Shown here in pieces: positions 12,980-23,402 of a stretch of 64,000 nt of DNA; within the stretch, counting starts at the first letter, position 1; each line of letters starts with the position of its first letter. The position numbers were made by a program, and so were the translations under genes. The stretch comes from Orbus hercynius (GTDB taxonomy: Bacteria; Pseudomonadota; Gammaproteobacteria; Enterobacterales; Orbaceae): the NCBI RefSeq assembly GCF_003634275.1, contig NZ_RBWY01000002.1, positions 248,001 to 312,000 of the forward strand. The letters run 5' to 3'. The notes beneath the pieces were generated by a model that did not search any database, was not told where the DNA came from, and saw only the letters and a program-made list of their open reading frames with translations.

Positions 12980-13857
12980 AGATTGTTGGTTCCCGAGTTG
13001 ATTGAAGTCGATTGATTCGTTAGCGCTTTACGGCGGTTGTTAAACTCTGATAATGCCGAGGCAAATTCAGCGCCAAATAAGATAATACACCAAGAGAAAT
13101 AGATCCAAATCAGAAGTAATGGTATTGATGACAGCACACCGTAAATTAACTGATAAGTGGGGAACGATGAGACATATAGTGTAAAGCCTTTTTTACCTAA
13201 CTCAAATAACATTGCGGCAATAATTGCCCCTATCATGGACTCTTTTATTGGTACTGATTCGGTCGGTACGATGCAGTATAATAACCAAAAACCAATAACC
13301 GAGATAACAAATGGCAAGAAGCCTAAAAAAACGTGGCTTACCGGGTTATCAGATAACCAGTTTACTGAAAAAATATAAGAGCTGATGGCAATACTCGCTC
13401 CAATGAGCATTGGCCCGAGTGTCAATATAGTCCAATATATCGTTAAGTTATACATGATTGAACGTGTGCGCTTAGTACGCCAAATATAATTTAAGGCATT
13501 ATCAATTGAGCGAATAAGTAGTAATGAGGTAGCCATTAAACCAATTAAACCAAATACTGTCATGCGGTTAGTATTGGCGATAAATTGATCCAAATATTCT
13601 TGGATAGTATCACTTGCAGCTGGTGCAAGATTGTTATAAACCAGCGTACGAAAAGCTTGGCTAGCTTCATTAAATATCGGAAATGCTGAGAGCAGTGAAA
13701 AAATAACCGTGATTAATGGCACCAGTGCTAAAATGGACGTATAGGCAAGGCTTGCTGCCGATGTTGTTAATCTATCACGATTGATTCTTTGCCATAAAAT
13801 GACGATAAACCGCAAAAGATTAGTGATTGTTGGCTTCATTCTATCTATTAGCACCAT
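12976..13857 (-). CDS. yihY: YihY family inner membrane protein
   Basis: A 293-residue member of the YihY/BrkB (UPF0761) family with about six transmembrane segments. Diagnostic stretches are [24 protein letters not shown] and [23 protein letters not shown]. The molecular function is unknown; the old annotation as ribonuclease BN is incorrect. The start could also be an ATG six codons further in; neither has a strong ribosome-binding site. It is immediately upstream of dtd. Confidence 0.92.
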   Translation of the reverse strand: MVLIDRMKPTITNLLRFIVILWQRINRDRLTTSAASLAYTSILALVPLITVIFSLLSAFPIFNEASQAFRTLVYNNLAPAASDTIQEYLDQFIANTNRMTVFGLIGLMATSLLLIRSIDNALNYIWRTKRTRSIMYNLTIYWTILTLGPMLIGASIAISSYIFSVNWLSDNPVSHVFLGFLPFVISVIGFWLLYCIVPTESVPIKESMIGAIIAAMLFELGKKGFTLYVSSFPTYQLIYGVLSSIPLLLIWIYFSWCIILFGAEFASALSEFNNRRKALTNQSTSINSGTNNL

Positions 13858-13881
13858 GTCAGCATGACCTATAGTAAACAG

Positions 13882-14562
13882 TTATTTTTGGGTTGTAATA
13901 CAACTCGTTGTGCCATTGCTTTTAAGCATTGCAACCACTTTGTCTGCTTCTGCTTTGGATGGGTAAGGGCCAACTAGTACACGATAAAACTTTTCATTTT
14001 TGACAAAGCCGCTCACGCCAATCATTGCAAGTTTTGCTTTTAATGACTCGGCATTTCCCTTATCTTTAAATGCACCGCATTGCAATAACCATGTGCCAGT
14101 TTGTTCACTGCTACTCGATTGCGTTTTTGGTGGCTCGATTTTTACAGGCGGAGCTTGAGTATTGTTTTGCACGGAATTAATTGCATTACCAATAGCCACA
14201 GGAGCTTTTGGGGGAACGATTTGCTTATCGGTACTAAAGCTATCTAGAATTTTTTGACGTTCTTTTTCTTGAGCCGATGGGGGGATTTGTGATGATAGAA
14301 TTTGATTATCACCATCTGGGTTTTCTAATTCTTTTAAATAGGTCCAGCGTTCTTCAGGTTTATCAGGAAGTGTGGCTTGTGGTCGTTCGGTCACATTTGC
14401 CGTTGGAATAACAGGTTTTTTTGTTTTATTTGTGGAGACAAAGTACAAAATCGCGACAAATAAGATAACCAATATCACGGCGATAGCCATCATCAAATTG
14501 GGAATGATACGTGAATTGCTTTTTGCTTTCGTTTTCTTTTTGACATAATCACGCTGTGCCAC
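13882..14562 (-). CDS. ftsN: Cell division protein FtsN
   Basis: FtsN is the late divisome protein that activates septal peptidoglycan synthesis. The 226-residue product starts MAQRDYVKKK, has one membrane segment near residues 22-44, a long Pro/Gln/Lys-rich periplasmic linker, and a C-terminal SPOR domain (about 150-225: WLLQCGAFKDKGNAESLKAKL) that binds denuded glycan. It is somewhat shorter than the E. coli protein (about 320 residues), with the linker reduced. In E. coli it lies near priA and cytR; here it is next to yihY. Confidence 0.93.
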   Translation of the reverse strand: MAQRDYVKKKTKAKSNSRIIPNLMMAIAVILVILFVAILYFVSTNKTKKPVIPTANVTERPQATLPDKPEERWTYLKELENPDGDNQILSSQIPPSAQEKERQKILDSFSTDKQIVPPKAPVAIGNAINSVQNNTQAPPVKIEPPKTQSSSSEQTGTWLLQCGAFKDKGNAESLKAKLAMIGVSGFVKNEKFYRVLVGPYPSKAEADKVVAMLKSNGTTSCITTQK

Positions 14563-14620
14563 AGTAGACTCTCTTTAGACTTTAAACTTTAATGCGATAA
14601 ATTACCATAATATACAAATA

Positions 14621-14646
14621 AAAAAAGTGGCTTTCACCACTTTTTT
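14621..14646 (-). terminator. Rho-independent terminator after rpsT
   Basis: AAAAAAGTGG and CCACTTTTTT form a 10-bp stem with a 6-nt loop and a T-tract on both strands. It lies downstream of rpsT and upstream of ftsN. Confidence 0.88.
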
Positions 14647-14704
14647 ATTAAATTGAAATCTAAAATACACCCAAAACTCAGTGTATTACTAGGTTTATAA
14701 ACAA

Positions 14705-14968
14705 TTATGCAATCGCATTAATTTGTTTAATTAAATTCGCTTTATGGCGCGCAGCTTTATTTTTGTGGATTAAACCACGAGCCGCTTGACGATCAACAAC
14801 TTCTTGCATATCTTTGTACGCATTTTGTGCTGACTCTTTATCGCCCGCTGCAATAGCTGCGTAGACTTTTTTGATATAAGTACGCATCATTGAACGACGA
14901 CTAGCGTTGTGTTTACGGCGTTTTTCAGATTGAACTGCACGCTTCTTAGCTGATTTAATATTAGCCAA
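14705..14968 (-). CDS. rpsT: 30S ribosomal protein S20
   Basis: S20 is a primary 16S rRNA-binding protein. The 87-residue product reads [19 protein letters not shown] after the initiator and is rich in Lys and Arg. I chose a TTG start at 14966-14968 because a GGGAG ribosome-binding site lies 6 nt upstream and E. coli rpsT also uses UUG; another TTG two codons upstream abuts that site. The unusual start is tied to autogenous control in E. coli. Confidence 0.95.
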   Translation of the reverse strand: MANIKSAKKRAVQSEKRRKHNASRRSMMRTYIKKVYAAIAAGDKESAQNAYKDMQEVVDRQAARGLIHKNKAARHKANLIKQINAIA

Positions 14969-15156
14969 GGTCAACTCCCAAATTAGATGAACTAATAAAT
15001 GTAATTATCATTAAGGCGGGAAAATATGCCTTATTTACCTAATTTTGTCAATAAGAAATTTTTGCTAAATCCTATTTTAAATTTATCTGCTATAAAATAT
15101 TTGTGTTAAACTGTCTACAGTTTATTGAATTTGATTATTTTGAAAGAGGAAATTTC

Positions 15157-16317
15157 ATGGCTATTATTAATATGACTGATCTTGATCTTAAAGGTAAACG
15201 TGTTTTTATTCGTTCTGATCTCAATGTGCCAGTTAAAAAGGGTAAAGTAACGTCTGATGCCCGAATTCGTGCTTCATTGCCAACGATTGAACTTGCTATT
15301 AAGCAAGGTGCAAAAGTGATGGTCACTTCACACATCGGACGCCCAACTGAAGGTGAGTATAACTCGGAATACTCGTTACAACCAGTAGTTGATTACTTAA
15401 AAGAGCACGTGAGTTTCCCTGTTCGATTAGTCAAAGATTATTTAGAGGGTGTTGATGTCAAAGCAGGCGAACTTGTTGTATTAGAAAATGTTCGTTTTAA
15501 TAAGGGTGAAGGCAAAGACGATGAAGTGCTTTCTAAAAAATATGCTGCATTGTGCGATATTTATGTAATGGATGCATTTGGTACTGCTCACCGAGCTCAA
15601 GCATCAACGCATGGCGCCGGTAAATTTGCACCTATCGCTTGCGCAGGTCCATTATTAGCGGCAGAATTAGACGCATTAGGTAAAGCGCTTGATAATCCAG
15701 CAAGACCAATGGTTGCTATTGTTGCTGGTTCTAAAGTATCAACGAAATTGACCGTACTTGATTCATTATCAAAGATTGCTGATCAAATCATTGTTGGCGG
15801 TGGTATTGCCAATACATTTATCGCCGCAGAAGGCTATAATGTGGGTAAATCACTTTACGAAGCAGACCTAATTCCTGAAGCCAAAAAATTGATGGCAAAC
15901 TGTCAAATTCCGGTACCGAAGGATGTTCGCGTGGCAACTGAGTTTAGTGAGACCGCAACAGCAACGTTGAAATCAGTGAAAGACGTTAAAGAAAATGAAC
16001 AAATTCTTGATATTGGTGATGCTTCGGCGCAAGAGTTAGCTCAAATTATCAAAAATGCTAAGACCATTTTGTGGAATGGCCCTGTGGGCGTGTTTGAGTT
16101 TGCTAATTTCCGTCGTGGTACTGAGATTGTAGCTAAAGCGATTGCCGATAGCGCAGGGTTCTCAATCGCTGGTGGCGGTGATACATTGGCTGCAATTGAT
16201 CTCTTTGGCATTGAAGATAAAATTTCGTATATCTCAACTGGTGGTGGTGCATTCCTTGAATTTGTTGAAGGTAAGGTTCTTCCAGCGGTTGCAATGCTAG
16301 AAGCCAGAGGGAAATAA
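15157..16317 (+). CDS. pgk: Phosphoglycerate kinase
   Basis: Pgk transfers phosphate from 1,3-bisphosphoglycerate to ADP in glycolysis. The ATG at 15157 follows AGAGGAAAT and gives 386 residues; an in-frame start 18 codons upstream lacks support. Motifs include RSDLNVPVK near residue 19, [11 protein letters not shown] near 57, [12 protein letters not shown] near 154 and the C-terminal GGGDTLAAI. In E. coli epd precedes pgk; it is absent here. fbaA follows after 88 bp. Confidence 0.98.
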   Translation: MAIINMTDLDLKGKRVFIRSDLNVPVKKGKVTSDARIRASLPTIELAIKQGAKVMVTSHIGRPTEGEYNSEYSLQPVVDYLKEHVSFPVRLVKDYLEGVDVKAGELVVLENVRFNKGEGKDDEVLSKKYAALCDIYVMDAFGTAHRAQASTHGAGKFAPIACAGPLLAAELDALGKALDNPARPMVAIVAGSKVSTKLTVLDSLSKIADQIIVGGGIANTFIAAEGYNVGKSLYEADLIPEAKKLMANCQIPVPKDVRVATEFSETATATLKSVKDVKENEQILDIGDASAQELAQIIKNAKTILWNGPVGVFEFANFRRGTEIVAKAIADSAGFSIAGGGDTLAAIDLFGIEDKISYISTGGGAFLEFVEGKVLPAVAMLEARGK

Positions 16318-16341
16318 TTGTATAATTATCCCTGCTTGATC

Positions 16342-16369
16342 AAGGATGAGGAATAATCTCATCCTTTTC
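16342..16369 (+). terminator. Hairpin between pgk and fbaA
   Basis: AAGGATGAG and CTCATCCTT form a perfect 9-bp stem with a 7-nt loop, followed by a short T-rich stretch (TTCTGTTT). It may be a partial terminator or an mRNA processing and stability element. Confidence 0.55.
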
Positions 16370-16405
16370 TGTTTATATTGATAAAAAATCTATAGGTAAA
16401 AAATA

Positions 16406-17485
16406 ATGACGACTAAGATTTCAGATGTAATTAAACCTGGTGTTGTGACTGGCGATGATGTGCAGAAACTTTTTCAGATCGCTCGTGATAATAATTTTGC
16501 ATTACCGGCGGTTAACTGTGTTAACACCGATACGATTAATGCTGTAATTGAAACAGCTGCAAAAGTACGTTCACCTGTTGTTGTTCAGTTTTCTAACGGC
16601 GGCGCACAATTTATTGCTGGTAAAGGTCTTAAATTAGAAGGTCAAGGTAGTGCGGTACTCGGAGCGATCTCTGGTGCTAAACATGTGCATTTTGTTGCTG
16701 AAAAATACGGTGTACCAGTATTAGTTCATACTGACCATTGTGCGAAAAAATTATTACCATGGATCGATGGATTATTAGATGCGGGTGAAGCGCATTTTGC
16801 TCGTACAGGTAAACCACTATTCTCATCTCATATGATTGATTTATCTGAAGAAAGCTTAAAAGATAATATTGATCTATGCTGCCAATATCTAGCGCGTATG
16901 AAATCACTTGGTATGACTCTTGAGTTAGAATTAGGTTGTACTGGCGGTGAAGAAGATGGTGTGGATAATAGCCACATGGATAGCTCAGCACTTTATACTC
17001 AGCCTGAAGATGTTGCTTATGCTTATGAAAGACTAAGTGCTATTAGCCCAAGATTTACTATCGCAGCGGCATTTGGTAATGTACACGGTGTGTATAAACC
17101 GGGTAATGTGAAATTAACGCCAAAAATTCTTGATAACTCACAAAAATATGTGGCAGAGAAATTTGGTTTACCAAGCAAACCATTGAATTTTGTATTCCAC
17201 GGTGGTTCTGGTTCAACGCCAGAAGAAATCGCAGAAGCAGTCAGCTACGGTGTAGTGAAAATGAATATCGATACCGATACTCAATGGGCGAATTGGGAAG
17301 GTATTTTAAATTACTATAAAGAAAACGAAGCTTATTTGCAGGCTCAATTAGGTAATCCAGAAGGTGCAGATGCGCCGAATAAAAAATACTATGATCCACG
17401 TGTATGGTTACGTAAAGGTGAAGAGTCAATGATGGCTCGTTTAGAGTTAGCATTTAAAGAGCTTAATGCAATTGATGTATTATAA
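16406..17485 (+). CDS. fbaA: Class II fructose-bisphosphate aldolase
   Basis: The zinc-dependent aldolase splits fructose 1,6-bisphosphate into two triose phosphates. The 359-residue length equals E. coli FbaA. The metal ligands are seen in VLVHTDHCAKK near residue 105-115, in NVHGVYKPGNV near 225, and in FHGGSGS near 265. It follows pgk and is closed by a strong terminator. Confidence 0.98.
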   Translation: MTTKISDVIKPGVVTGDDVQKLFQIARDNNFALPAVNCVNTDTINAVIETAAKVRSPVVVQFSNGGAQFIAGKGLKLEGQGSAVLGAISGAKHVHFVAEKYGVPVLVHTDHCAKKLLPWIDGLLDAGEAHFARTGKPLFSSHMIDLSEESLKDNIDLCCQYLARMKSLGMTLELELGCTGGEEDGVDNSHMDSSALYTQPEDVAYAYERLSAISPRFTIAAAFGNVHGVYKPGNVKLTPKILDNSQKYVAEKFGLPSKPLNFVFHGGSGSTPEEIAEAVSYGVVKMNIDTDTQWANWEGILNYYKENEAYLQAQLGNPEGADAPNKKYYDPRVWLRKGEESMMARLELAFKELNAIDVL

Positions 17486-17503
17486 GTTTTTGCTGTGTTA
17501 ACT

Positions 17504-17532
17504 AAAAAGCCACGCAAAGCGTGGCTTTTTTT
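17504..17532. terminator. Bidirectional terminator between fbaA and priA
   Basis: GCCACGC-AAA-GCGTGGC is flanked by five A residues on the left and seven T residues on the right, so it can act on both converging transcripts. Confidence 0.93.
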
Positions 17533-17568
17533 ATCTCGGTAATCAAAGGCTAACAGTCGTTAAGCCGA

Positions 17569-19758
17569 TTAATTCACGTCAAGCGGATCGACATCAATAC
17601 TCCAGCGTAAATTTTTCGCCTCAGGCCAGCTTTCAATAGCCATGACAAGTTCATGTAATATGCTTTGTAATTTCGCCCGCTGTGGGTGCTGTAATAATAA
17701 ATGCCAACGATGATATCCCGCTTTTTTAGCTTGATTTGCTTGAGCGGGGCCAAGTAACCATAGTGATTGGTCAGTAAAATGCGAGTTTAACCAGTTAACG
17801 ATAGTATGTAAAAATTGCGGCGCATATTGATTATTGCGATCTGCTGCGTGGATTAAGGCTTGATAACTAAATGGCGGTAAGAGTGTCATTTGTCTTTCTT
17901 GCAGGGCTTGTTGGGCAAATGCTTGATATCCTTGTTGCAGCAAAACATTGAGTAAAGGATGATCGGGATGGTAAGTTTGTAAAATCACTTCACCAGCTTT
18001 ATTTTCTCGTCCTGCTCGGCCTGAGACTTGGGTATAGATTTGAGCAAAGCGCTCTGTTGCTCTAAAGTCGCTTGAAAATAGCGCGCCATCAACATCGACG
18101 ATACCGACTAACGTTACATCTGCAAAGTGGTGACCTTTCGCTAAAATTTGTGTACCAACCAAAATGTGTTTACCGCCTTGATTGATTGCTTGTAAATACT
18201 GTTCTAAAGCACCTTTTTTACTGATGGAGTCTCGATCAATACGGCTAACTGGCACATCGGGGAACAGCTGGTTAAGGTGTTTCTCAAGTTGTTCTGTACC
18301 AAAACCAATTGGGACTAAATGGGTTGAACCACACTTTGGGCATTGATCCGGGATTGTTCTTGGCGTATCACAATGGTGACAAATAAGTTTATGCTGTTTT
18401 TGATGGTAGGTATAAGGCCGATCGCAACGAGGGCATTCTGCTATCCAGCCGCAATCGTGGCAAATCAATAACGGAGCAAAGCCTCGTCGATTGAGAAATA
18501 ACATCACTTGATTATTATTGGCCAGGTGGACTTTAATTTGATTAATCAGCGGCTGGGATAAACCGGCTGATAAGACTAAACCTTTTATATCAAAAATAGT
18601 CTGTTTTGCTAATTTAGCATCACCGGCTCTTTCGGTCAGCATTAAGTGCTGATAACGGTTAAGTTTCGCATTATTGAGGGTTTCTAATGATGGCGTGGCT
18701 GAACCTAGAATAATCGGCACATTTTCGATTTTAGCGCGCACCATCGCTAAGTCTCTGGCATGATAGCGCCAACCTTCTTGCTGTTTATAAGAGCCGTCAT
18801 GCTCTTCATCGATGATGATCATACCCAGATTTTTAAATGGGCTAAACAGCGCAGAACGTGTGCCAACAACGATGGCAATCTCACCATTTTGGCATTGCAG
18901 CCACGCTGATAGACGTACTTTTTCGCTCATAGCGGAGTGTAAAATCGCAATAGGCACATTGAAACGCTGTTTAAAACGCGCAATAGTTTGTGGCGTTAAA
19001 CCGATTTCAGGCACCAGAACCAGTGCTTGTTTACCTTGTTCAATAACCGCTTGGATCGCGTTTAAATAGACCTCTGTTTTCCCCGATCCTGTTACACCAT
19101 CGAGTAAAAATGCGGCGAAATGGTTTAATTGTTGCGCGATTGCCATAATGGCATCATACTGCTGTGCATTAAGTGCAAATGGGCTTGGATTGGTTAATAC
19201 CGTTTGTTGCCAATCATTTTTTGCTGTCGTTATGGCGACTTTGGCGATCAAACCTTTGCTGCATAACCCATGATAGACTGCAGGCGAAAAATCCGTTGCA
19301 TCCAGAGATTGCTGCTTTTGCATTAAGCGTAGTAATGTCTGTTGCTTTTTTGAACGAGACAGCTGCTCGCTATCAACGTTTTTTCCTTGTTCGGTTAATT
19401 GCCATACCAAAGTTTCGGTCATGGCGGCAGGGCGGCCTTGTCGTAATAGCACGGGAATTGCGTGAAATAATACTTCGCCAAGCGGATAATGATAATAGTC
19501 TGCAGCCCAACGTAAAAATTGCCACATTTGTGCTGAAAATAACGGGCATTCATCAATAATTTCATCAATGCTTTTGAGTTTTTCAATGTCGAATTCGCTA
19601 TGAGCGCTGGTATTGGTAATAATACCAATAGCATGGCGCTTACCAAACGGGACTTTAACCCGTTGGCCGACCATCACCAAGTGAGCTTGATCATCAGGTA
19701 CAAGATAATCAAAGACTTGATGTAGTCGAATGGGCAGAGCAACTTGAGCGATGAGCAT
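17569..19758 (-). CDS. priA: Primosomal protein N', replication restart helicase PriA
   Basis: PriA recognises stalled forks and reloads the replisome. The 729-residue length is normal. Walker A is DGVTGSGKTEVYL near residue 218 and the DEAH-type box is IIDEEHDGS near 315. Paired CxxC zinc motifs lie near residues 430-475 (CHDCGWIAECPRC and CPKCGS), and helicase motif VI follows as QVSGRAGR. The N-terminal DNA-binding domain starts MLIAQVALPIRLHQVFDYLVP. It converges on fbaA. Confidence 0.98.
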   Translation of the reverse strand: MLIAQVALPIRLHQVFDYLVPDDQAHLVMVGQRVKVPFGKRHAIGIITNTSAHSEFDIEKLKSIDEIIDECPLFSAQMWQFLRWAADYYHYPLGEVLFHAIPVLLRQGRPAAMTETLVWQLTEQGKNVDSEQLSRSKKQQTLLRLMQKQQSLDATDFSPAVYHGLCSKGLIAKVAITTAKNDWQQTVLTNPSPFALNAQQYDAIMAIAQQLNHFAAFLLDGVTGSGKTEVYLNAIQAVIEQGKQALVLVPEIGLTPQTIARFKQRFNVPIAILHSAMSEKVRLSAWLQCQNGEIAIVVGTRSALFSPFKNLGMIIIDEEHDGSYKQQEGWRYHARDLAMVRAKIENVPIILGSATPSLETLNNAKLNRYQHLMLTERAGDAKLAKQTIFDIKGLVLSAGLSQPLINQIKVHLANNNQVMLFLNRRGFAPLLICHDCGWIAECPRCDRPYTYHQKQHKLICHHCDTPRTIPDQCPKCGSTHLVPIGFGTEQLEKHLNQLFPDVPVSRIDRDSISKKGALEQYLQAINQGGKHILVGTQILAKGHHFADVTLVGIVDVDGALFSSDFRATERFAQIYTQVSGRAGRENKAGEVILQTYHPDHPLLNVLLQQGYQAFAQQALQERQMTLLPPFSYQALIHAADRNNQYAPQFLHTIVNWLNSHFTDQSLWLLGPAQANQAKKAGYHRWHLLLQHPQRAKLQSILHELVMAIESWPEAKNLRWSIDVDPLDVN

Positions 19759-19803
19759 AGTGAATCAGTGTAATAATAAAATAATGGCTATAGTAACATA
19801 TTT

Positions 19804-20262
19804 TTATTGCTGCAAACTTTTACCTGTCATCATTATGCTGATTACTCTGGCGATAAATCCAAATACGATACCTAGCACTACTGCCTGATAAATCAGCACC
19901 CAGTCGCCGTTTTGCATCACAAGCAATGATAATGTTATTAATGAACAGGCAAAGTATTTTAAGTACTGTGTTTGGGTGATTAAATAAAGTAAAAATACCA
20001 TAACGGCAATAATGATTTCCATTTTATAGGCGAAATGCCCTAAGTGTGGCATAATTTGCATATAAATCACGCCAAATAAAATGCCTAATAATGCAGTAAA
20101 TAGTGTGGTTACAAGGCCAAGCAAATTGGCTTGTGGGGCAGCGAAAAAAAGCGCGCTACTTAATAAACAGTACCAAAATGGTAGTTGCAGATAATGACTC
20201 ATCCAGACTAATGCCGAGGCGAGTAATGCGGTGATAAGTGCGGCAAAAACGGTTTTACTCAT
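19804..20262 (-). CDS. DUF1097-like membrane protein
   Basis: A 152-residue, very hydrophobic protein with about five predicted membrane segments. It resembles the DUF1097 family (E. coli YcdZ): a small residue-rich first helix, then a FFAAPQANLLGL stretch comparable to YFACPQGGLKGL, then a C-terminal NGDWVLIYQAVVLGIVFGF segment comparable to QGDWKLVLPSLALGLIFGY. The family has no established function. It lies between ypfJ and priA on the same strand with gaps of 70 and 45 bp, so it may share a transcript with either. Confidence 0.7.
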   Translation of the reverse strand: MSKTVFAALITALLASALVWMSHYLQLPFWYCLLSSALFFAAPQANLLGLVTTLFTALLGILFGVIYMQIMPHLGHFAYKMEIIIAVMVFLLYLITQTQYLKYFACSLITLSLLVMQNGDWVLIYQAVVLGIVFGFIARVISIMMTGKSLQQ

Positions 20263-20332
20263 ACTATTTCCTTATATCTTCAGACTCTTTGGTCGTTATT
20301 ATTTATTGTAAAATATGCTATTTTTGGTGCAC

Positions 20333-21184
20333 TTATTGTGGCAATAGCTCACACTGGGTCATTTTACCGCTATCAAATCCCTGTTTGAACCATTGATAAC
20401 GCTGCGCTGATGTACCATGGGTAAAACTATCGGGAACAATTTTGCCAGAACCTTGTTGTTGAAGGCGATCGTCACCGATTGCTTCTGCGGTATTGAGCGC
20501 TGTTTCAAGATCGCCTACTTCAAGGATATTCTCTTTGCTCATTTGATGTCCCCAAAGCCCGGCATAACAATCGGCTTGAAGCTCAAGTTGTACTGACAGT
20601 TGATTTTTAATACGTTGAGATTGACCTTGACCAAGCTTATCAATATAGGCAAACGTACCTAATAAATTTTGTACATGATGGCCAATTTCATGGGCAATGA
20701 CATAACCTTGAGCAAAATCACCGCCACCACCGAGTTGGCGCTTCATCTCTTGGTAAAATGATAAATCGAGGTAAACCGTTTTATCGACACTACAATAAAA
20801 AGGCCCCATTATAGCCTGACCCATGCCACATGCCGTTGTGGTAGAGCCTTTATATAGCACAAGCTTAGGTTCGATATACTGCTTACCGATTAGATTAAAT
20901 TGCTGCTGCCAGTAATCTTCTGTTGAGGCTAAAATAACGGATGTGAATTTTGCCGCTTCTTGCTCCTCTGTTGGCGTACTGGCATAAGTACTTTGCTCTG
21001 TATCATTCAATGAGCCATTAAGTAATCCAGTTAAATCTACACCATAATAACCGGCAACGAGAATGATAACTAATAAAACGAAGCCACTTTTACCTTGGAT
21101 AGGAATACGGCCTCCTATGCTAGAACCAGATTGAGAGCGGCGATCTTCAATATTGTCACTACTTCGTTTATTTTGCCAGCGCAT
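20333..21184 (-). CDS. ypfJ: YpfJ family putative neutral zinc metallopeptidase
   Basis: The 283-residue protein has an N-terminal charged segment starting [16 protein letters not shown], one membrane helix near residues 35-52, and an extracytoplasmic domain with the zinc motif HEIGHHVQN near residue 165. Downstream ELQADCYAG supplies the third ligand region. This matches the YpfJ/zinc-metallopeptidase family (DUF4344-like neutral peptidases). Substrates are unknown. It is separate from the trp genes downstream of it in the window (190-bp gap). Confidence 0.9.
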   Translation of the reverse strand: MRWQNKRSSDNIEDRRSQSGSSIGGRIPIQGKSGFVLLVIILVAGYYGVDLTGLLNGSLNDTEQSTYASTPTEEQEAAKFTSVILASTEDYWQQQFNLIGKQYIEPKLVLYKGSTTTACGMGQAIMGPFYCSVDKTVYLDLSFYQEMKRQLGGGGDFAQGYVIAHEIGHHVQNLLGTFAYIDKLGQGQSQRIKNQLSVQLELQADCYAGLWGHQMSKENILEVGDLETALNTAEAIGDDRLQQQGSGKIVPDSFTHGTSAQRYQWFKQGFDSGKMTQCELLPQ

Positions 21185-21334
21185 AACATTGCCTTATCGA
21201 AATGAAATAATTGATATTTTAGAGTAGAATACGTCTTGATGCTATGTGTGTTGTTGAAAATATATTGATACTACTCAGTATGATGATTACTAAGTGGGTG
21301 GTTAAAATTAAGTATTTAATTTAGCCTCGCGATA

Positions 21335-21357
21335 GCGCACAGCTAGTGGCTGCACGC
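21335..21357 (-). other. Hairpin downstream of trpA
   Basis: On the minus strand GCGTGCAGC and GCTGTGCGC pair (nine positions including two G-U pairs) around a CACTA loop, 18 nt after the trpA stop. No T-tract follows, so if it ends the trp transcript it does so imperfectly or with Rho. Confidence 0.4.
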
Positions 21358-21374
21358 TTTATTATGGCAAAATA

Positions 21375-22199
21375 TTATCGTTGAGTCGCGTTTTTCATCG
21401 TGTGAACAAATGCGGCTAATTTATCTAACATCACTACTGGATTATCAAGATTCTCTGCAATAATTTTAACGGTTGCTGAGCCTGCAATCGCACCGGCTGC
21501 GCCAGCTTGAATCGTTTTGCTCACTTGTTCTGGTGTTGAGATACCAAAGCCTTGAATAGCCGGTGGTGCACCATATTGCTTCAGTTTGGCGATTAAATGG
21601 GTTAATGGTGTATTGGCTTTATTTTCGGTGCCAGTTACTCCCGCTCTGGACACTAAATAGGTATATCCTTGACCATGAGCTGCAATCGCTTGTATCACAT
21701 CATCATCCGCATTAGGTGGGCAGATAAAGATTGGATCGATACCATGTTTTAATGCCGCAGCTTTAAACGGAGCTGATTCTGATAAGGGAACATCGGCAAT
21801 GAGTACGGAATCAACGCCCGCCTTGGCGCAGCGCAGATAGAAATTATCGATACCTCCCTTAAAAACCAGATTCGCATAGATAAGTAGCCCAATAGGGATA
21901 GTTGGGTGCTTCGCTCTCACCTGTACTAAAATTTCAAAACATTTTTCAACATTAATGCCTCCAGCGAATGCGCGTAAATTCGCCTCTTGTATTGTTGGAC
22001 CATCGGCTAACGGATCTGAAAAGGGAATACCTAATTCTAATGCATCAGCACCAGCGGTGACTAAAGTATCAATAATTTTTAGTGACAATTCTGGGGTCGG
22101 ATCACCGAGTGCAACAAATGGCACAAAAGCACCGTGGTTGTTTTTAGCAAGCTGAGTAAATAGTGTTTGGTAACGATGTGGATTACTTAACTGACTCAT
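21375..22199 (-). CDS. trpA: Tryptophan synthase alpha chain
   Basis: TrpA cleaves indole-3-glycerol phosphate to indole, which is channelled to TrpB. The 274-residue product has the catalytic residues in [16 protein letters not shown] (Glu55 and Asp66 here, equivalent to E. coli Glu49 and Asp60). The phosphate-binding loop near GFGISTPEQ and GAIAGSATV is intact. Its ATG overlaps the trpB stop by 4 nt; it is the last gene of the trp operon. Confidence 0.98.
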   Translation of the reverse strand: MSQLSNPHRYQTLFTQLAKNNHGAFVPFVALGDPTPELSLKIIDTLVTAGADALELGIPFSDPLADGPTIQEANLRAFAGGINVEKCFEILVQVRAKHPTIPIGLLIYANLVFKGGIDNFYLRCAKAGVDSVLIADVPLSESAPFKAAALKHGIDPIFICPPNADDDVIQAIAAHGQGYTYLVSRAGVTGTENKANTPLTHLIAKLKQYGAPPAIQGFGISTPEQVSKTIQAGAAGAIAGSATVKIIAENLDNPVVMLDKLAAFVHTMKNATQR

Positions 22200-23389
22200 T
22201 CGATTTCTCCTCTTGCTTTTAAAATATCATAAACCGTAAAAATATCTTTATCACCACGACCTGATAAATTGACAATCAATAGCTGCTCTTTATTGGGTTG
22301 CTGTTTAATGAGTTTTAGTGCATAAGCTAACGCATGGGATGATTCTAAAGCAGGAATAATGCCCTCATGTCGAGATAAGGCTTTAAAGGCATCTAATGCT
22401 TCATCATCGGTAATTGACACATATTCAGCGCGGCCAATACTATCGAGGTAAGCATGCTGTGGACCAACCGATGGGAAATCAAGTCCAGCGGAGATCGAAT
22501 AAGACTCTTCAATCTGACCCTCTTCCGTTTGCATCATTGGCGATTTCATCCCAAAGTATATGCCTAGTTTCCCATGTTTTAGCGATGCGCCATGATGACC
22601 CGATTCGATACCGTGACCGCCCGGTTCTACGCCAATTAGTTTAACGTCTTTTTCATCAATAAAATTGGCAAACATGCCAATGGCATTCGAACCACCGCCG
22701 ACGCAGGCAATCACGGCATCAGGTAGTCGTCCCTCTTTGTCGAGGATTTGTGCTTTCGCCTCTGCGCTAATCATTTGCTGAAATTCACGAACAATGGTTG
22801 GAAATGGGTGTGGCCCGGCTGCGGTTCCTAGCATATAGTGAGCGGTTGCGTAGCTACCTGACCAGTCACGCAGTGCTTCATTACAGGCATCTTTTAAGGT
22901 GGCTGAGCCGCTAGTAACCGGGATCACGGTTGCGCCCATTAGTCGCATACGAAACACGTTGGGTGCTTGTCGCTCGACATCTTTTGCACCCATATAGATT
23001 CGGCATTTTAAGCCCAATAATGCACAGGCTAATGCTGATGCTACGCCGTGTTGCCCTGCGCCAGTTTCGGCTATAATTTCGGTTTTGCCCATTCGTTTAG
23101 CGAGTAACGCTTGGCCTAATACTTGGTTAGTTTTGTGTGCACCGCCGTGCACTAAGTCTTCTCGTTTTAAGTACAGTTTAGTGTTGGTGCCGGCGGTTAA
23201 ATTGCGGCACAGTGTTAAGGCGGTCGGACGACCGGCATAATTTTTTAATAAGTCGCTGAACTCTTTTTGAAATGCTGGATCATCTTTGGCTGCCAGAAAA
23301 GCGGCTTCTAATTCATCGAGTACGGGAATGAGAATTTGCGGGACATATTGGCCGCCAAATTCACCAAAATAGGGATCTAATTTCGACAT
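22196..23389 (-). CDS. trpB: Tryptophan synthase beta chain
   Basis: TrpB condenses indole with serine using PLP. The start at 23389 follows a GGAAAA ribosome-binding site and gives 397 residues beginning [18 protein letters not shown]; the frame is open for 37 more codons upstream, inside the end of trpC, but those residues do not resemble TrpB. The PLP lysine is Lys86 in HGGAHKTNQ, and the phosphate loop is GGGSNAIG. It lies 13 bp after trpCF. Confidence 0.98.
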   Translation of the reverse strand: MSKLDPYFGEFGGQYVPQILIPVLDELEAAFLAAKDDPAFQKEFSDLLKNYAGRPTALTLCRNLTAGTNTKLYLKREDLVHGGAHKTNQVLGQALLAKRMGKTEIIAETGAGQHGVASALACALLGLKCRIYMGAKDVERQAPNVFRMRLMGATVIPVTSGSATLKDACNEALRDWSGSYATAHYMLGTAAGPHPFPTIVREFQQMISAEAKAQILDKEGRLPDAVIACVGGGSNAIGMFANFIDEKDVKLIGVEPGGHGIESGHHGASLKHGKLGIYFGMKSPMMQTEEGQIEESYSISAGLDFPSVGPQHAYLDSIGRAEYVSITDDEALDAFKALSRHEGIIPALESSHALAYALKLIKQQPNKEQLLIVNLSGRGDKDIFTVYDILKARGEIE

Positions 23390-23402
23390 AATGCTTTTCC
23401 TT

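Noticed and set aside
21335-21357. Hairpin after trpA as a classical terminator
   Set aside because: There is no T-tract on the minus strand after it, so I list it only as a hairpin.
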